From the NCBI GenBank assembly GCA_905193395.1, contig CAJJOO010000061.1, positions 1-7,614 on the forward strand: a stretch of 7,614 nt of DNA, in the 5' to 3' direction. Below the pieces are notes generated by a model. That model was not told where the DNA came from. It made no database searches and saw nothing but the letters and a program-made list of their open reading frames with translations. The DNA is from an uncultured Porphyromonadaceae bacterium (lineage in GTDB: Bacteria; Bacteroidota; Bacteroidia; Bacteroidales; Muribaculaceae). Below, piece by piece: positions 5,460-7,614 of this stretch (its first letter is position 1; the number at the start of each line of letters is the position of its first letter). A program made the translations under genes and the position numbers.

Positions 5460-6056
5460 TCAGGCTGCTGCTTCAATTGTTCCGGTTGCACAGTCGATGG
5501 TGCCTTCCTCGGTGACGAGTTTCCCGGTGTAGTAGGGTGCGGGGCAAACATCTGTCACGGAGATTTCCAGCGTTGTGCCGGAAGCATCGGTGACGGCCAT
5601 GCCGGAATCCTGGCCGGGGTTGGTATTCGTCTGGAACATTTCGTTTCCGAGGACGCGGAACTTACCATCGCGCTGCTGCACGATGTAAACGAGGTCGTCG
5701 TTGTTTGCCATACGGGCGAAACCGGTGGCAGCCTCGTTATTGCCGGCGTATTTCAGGGTCGACGAGTTGAGGAAGGTCTTGTAGGGGTATTCGCCCTGGG
5801 ACGCAGAAGTGACGTTGGAGGCGGCATCGAGGATATCGATACGCTTCCACTTGGCGTCGGCGGCGAGGGAGAAATCGCCCTTGTAGGCCGCAATCGACTC
5901 CATTGTGGCAGCCTCGTCCGAAGGTTTCGGCAGAGTAGGCCACAGCGTGATCAGCGCCTTGGGCATCGCCTGTGGACGCAGGCCGGGGAGGGTAGGTTCG
6001 CCCTTGCAATGTTTGAGGCTGTCGTAGATATTGACAGCGGGGCAATCTTTGCTCAT
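5460..6056 (-). CDS. Putative virion structural protein following the capsid gene (198 aa)
   Basis: The 198-aa protein starts MSKDCPAVNIYDSLKHCKGE at ATG 6054-6056, 17 bases after the capsid stop. The N-terminus has two cysteines (C5, C17) and PTLPGLRP. The rest looks beta-rich: AAYKGDFSLAADAKWKRIDI (57-76), QGEYPYKTFLNSS, then DDLVYIVQQRDGKFRVLGNE (120-139) and TTLEISVTDVCPAPYYTGKL (161-180). It closely resembles a family I associate with Bacteroidales phages, found next to capsid genes, of no established function that I can name. The beta-rich composition, position and shared transcript with the capsid protein suggest an abundant virion part such as a tail-tube or decoration protein. It is followed by a strong terminator. 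No signal peptide is seen. Structural role is inferred. Confidence 0.7.
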   Translation of the reverse strand: MSKDCPAVNIYDSLKHCKGEPTLPGLRPQAMPKALITLWPTLPKPSDEAATMESIAAYKGDFSLAADAKWKRIDILDAASNVTSASQGEYPYKTFLNSSTLKYAGNNEAATGFARMANNDDLVYIVQQRDGKFRVLGNEMFQTNTNPGQDSGMAVTDASGTTLEISVTDVCPAPYYTGKLVTEEGTIDCATGTIEAAA

Positions 6057-6073
6057 GATATTACGGGATTTAT

Positions 6074-7141
6074 TTAATTACCTGATTCGGACTGAGAGTC
6101 ACCGCTACCGGTGGTACCGGGAGTGGAAGTACCGGGAGTGGAAGTGCCGGGGTCCTTCGAGCCTGAGGTTGCGGCGGCCAGTTTGCCGACGAGCATGCGC
6201 TCGGGGTCGATTGACTCGAATTCGCAACCGAAGAACATTGTGGCGAAGAAGGTGAGCAGGACGACGTCGTGTTTCTCGACAATCACGTTCTCTTCCTCGC
6301 CCATCTGGTTTACGCCGATGAGCATGTTGCTCTTCGTGGTGAGGTTGAGGATGCCCGAGTCCTTTTTCTGGAAAATCGGGCGGAAGGTGATGTTCTCGAA
6401 CTCGTCGGGATGCAGTTTCTTGAAAGAATCGTTGTAAGAAATCGGGCCGACAGTTGCCTGGTAGTCGTCCAGGTATGCCTGATAGATTTTGCGGGGCAGG
6501 ATGAGGTTCAGGGAATCCTGTTCGAGCAGGAAATCGTCGGCCGCGCGGCAGAATGCCTTGATGGCGTCGACGGCATTGGTGCTGTCGATGGCTTCCGAGA
6601 AGGCAAACAGGTTGTTTTTCGCAGCAGAGATGTTGCCGGCTTTGATTTCGGCAGCAGCGATGGTGTCCCATCCGTTGAACAGGTCGACCGTTTTGTCGCC
6701 GGCATCGTTTCTAACAGCGTCGAAGAGATGGCGGGCAAGGCTGTCGCCCAGTTTGGCCGACACTATGTTCAGCACCAGGCGGGTGATTTCGGTGGATTTC
6801 AGGGCGTCGCCCTTGGTGATGGCAGAACCCAGCACTGTCTTGAAATAGGCGTTGGGGTCGAATTCACGGCGCACAGAACCGAAGTAAGTGCACAACTTAC
6901 GGAAGTTGTGTTGTACTTCCAGATCGGCGGTGCGTTTGGGGTTATAAGGGCCGAATTCCAGGTCAGCGTCAACGGTCCCGACTTTTTCCTCATATCGGAT
7001 ACCGGAGCGGACGGTGAACAGGTCCTTGTATTTATCCAGACGGCGCACGGGGCGGCGCAGGAGGTCCTTACGGTACAGACGGGCCGAGGTGAGAAAATCC
7101 TGGTCCGTGCATTTAATTGTTGAAGGGTCGTAGGTTTCCAT
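6074..7141 (-). CDS. Probable major capsid protein (HK97-like fold)
   Basis: This 355-aa protein would form the icosahedral shell. It follows the protease/scaffold-like gene by four bases (TAA-TATC-ATG), the classic scaffold-capsid arrangement. The N-terminal part is charged (DLLRRPVRRLDKYKDLF, about 28-44). The centre is helical (AFCRAADDFLLEQDSLNLIL, about 190-215). The C-terminal third has the pattern expected of an HK97 A/P domain: LTTKSNMLIGVNQMGEEENV, then EKHDVVLLTFFATMFFGCEF and SIDPERMLVGKLA. After residue 324 comes a low-complexity tail of Gly, Ser, Thr and Pro with PGTST repeats. Size is typical for the family. The assignment comes from context and general pattern, not from a diagnostic motif; a related head protein is the main alternative. 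Confidence 0.75.
   Translation of the reverse strand: METYDPSTIKCTDQDFLTSARLYRKDLLRRPVRRLDKYKDLFTVRSGIRYEEKVGTVDADLEFGPYNPKRTADLEVQHNFRKLCTYFGSVRREFDPNAYFKTVLGSAITKGDALKSTEITRLVLNIVSAKLGDSLARHLFDAVRNDAGDKTVDLFNGWDTIAAAEIKAGNISAAKNNLFAFSEAIDSTNAVDAIKAFCRAADDFLLEQDSLNLILPRKIYQAYLDDYQATVGPISYNDSFKKLHPDEFENITFRPIFQKKDSGILNLTTKSNMLIGVNQMGEEENVIVEKHDVVLLTFFATMFFGCEFESIDPERMLVGKLAAATSGSKDPGTSTPGTSTPGTTGSGDSQSESGN
6116..6145 (-). repeat. Two perfect 15-bp tandem repeats in the capsid 3' end
   Basis: ACCGGGAGTGGAAGT occurs twice in direct tandem (6116-6130, 6131-6145), with degenerate partial copies on both sides. It encodes PGTST units in the disordered-looking C-terminal tail of the capsid protein. 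The 15-base length keeps the frame, so copy number can change without breaking the gene. Confidence 0.9.
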
Positions 7142-7145
7142 GATA

Positions 7146-7614
7146 TTACTTGCAGATTTCGTTCACGTATTCGTCGATTTTGTCGTTCGAGAGACTGTCG
7201 GTGCCACCGTTCGTTTTCACGTCGTCGGTGGTGTCGCCGGGACCCTGCTTGAGGTTCTCGACCTGGGCGTGGAGGTCATTGATTTCTGCCTCCATTTTTT
7301 CGATTTGGGCTTTTTTCGCAGTCACGTCCGACTCCAGAGACGCCATGTGGCTGTCAATGGTCGCGAACTGCTCGGATGTCACCGAAACATAGCCGTCGTT
7401 ATCCGGAACGATAGTGTCCATTTTCAGGAGACTTTCGACCGTGGCAAACTTTTTCTGGTCCATTTTGCTTTTGTGTGTTTTAGAAGTATTGATTTTATCC
7501 GGGGCAGGTACCTCGGTGATGTTTTCTTTGGATTCGGGAGGGGCGGGCAGGCCCAAAGTGGGTATGCCCAGGAAATTAAGTTTCGAAATCACGTCCGGAG
7601 AGGCGTCGATTTTG
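7146..7614 (-). CDS. C-terminal part of a prohead protease/scaffold-like protein, 5' end off the right edge
   Basis: The frame is open to the right edge (last complete codon 7611-7613), so the start lies outside the window; the visible part is 155 aa. A GTG at 7590-7592 is in frame but nothing suggests it starts the gene, since sensible sequence (KIDASPDV) continues upstream. The visible protein has a Pro-rich linker (PTLGLPAPPESK), then MDQKKFATVESLLKMD, then a clear heptad-type coiled coil (HMASLESDVTAKKAQIEKME and AEINDLHAQVENLKQ), and a Gly/Asp/Thr-rich C-terminus. A coiled-coil protein ending four bases before the capsid gene is typical of a scaffold, often fused to the C-terminus of the head maturation protease in Bacteroidales phages. 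The protease part itself is not visible. The ATG at 7461-7463 could be an internal start for a free 105-aa scaffold. Confidence 0.65.
   Translation of the reverse strand, partial: KIDASPDVISKLNFLGIPTLGLPAPPESKENITEVPAPDKINTSKTHKSKMDQKKFATVESLLKMDTIVPDNDGYVSVTSEQFATIDSHMASLESDVTAKKAQIEKMEAEINDLHAQVENLKQGPGDTTDDVKTNGGTDSLSNDKIDEYVNEICK

Noticed and set aside
5451..6077. 208-aa open frame on the plus strand opposite the 198-aa gene
   Set aside because: It mirrors the minus-strand gene almost base for base, is rich in Gly/Val as expected of an antisense shadow, and is the only strand change in the region.
6269..7123. 284-aa open frame on the plus strand opposite the capsid gene
   Set aside because: It is antisense to a well-supported gene, has no recognisable motif, and its length is explained by the codon bias of the capsid gene in the opposite strand.

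Overview
The window looks like part of a tailed-phage or prophage genome from a Bacteroidales host (Bacteroides, Alistipes, Prevotella or a relative). The host call rests on three things: the phage proteins resemble families I associate with Bacteroidales phages, there is a Bacteroides-type -7 box (TAACTTTG) before one gene, and most starts have A/T-rich leaders with no clear Shine-Dalgarno sequence. No integrase, att site, tRNA, rRNA, IS or CRISPR array is visible, so free phage and prophage cannot be told apart. Every gene I accept is on the minus strand, so the biological reading direction is right to left.

Right third (7614 to 5460), head genes. The 3' end of a protein running off the right edge carries a coiled coil and looks like the scaffold end of a prohead protease. 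It is followed 4 nt later by the probable HK97-fold major capsid protein (355 aa), then by a 198-aa putative structural protein. An intrinsic terminator (5386-5438) closes this unit.

Middle (5381 to 1570), packaging cluster. Five genes overlap or abut: a 272-aa protein of unknown function, a 167-aa phospholipase-D-superfamily-like protein, a 93-aa helical protein resembling a small terminase, a 213-aa helix-turn-helix protein that is a second small-terminase candidate, and the large terminase (TerL, 541 aa) with ATPase and RNase H-like nuclease motifs. A strong 15-bp hairpin follows TerL and probably ends the transcript.

Gap (1569 to 1084). About 486 bases hold no convincing gene. They contain GC-rich inverted repeats, three AAAATTC motifs spaced exactly 11 bp apart, and an AT-rich stretch leading into the -7 box.

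Left end (1083 to 1). Four small tightly packed genes follow: an 87-aa four-cysteine protein, a 98-aa conserved-looking hypothetical, a 105-aa zinc-finger-like protein interrupted by a run of nine G, and a 62-codon fragment leaving the left edge. These are probably accessory or early genes with their own promoter.

The layout differs from the common phage order (small terminase, large terminase, portal, protease, capsid): here capsid genes precede the terminase genes. The most interesting points are the PLD-like protein inside the packaging operon, the terminator placed between capsid and packaging genes, the phased repeat in the gap after TerL, and the TerL P-loop lacking the usual Ser/Thr.
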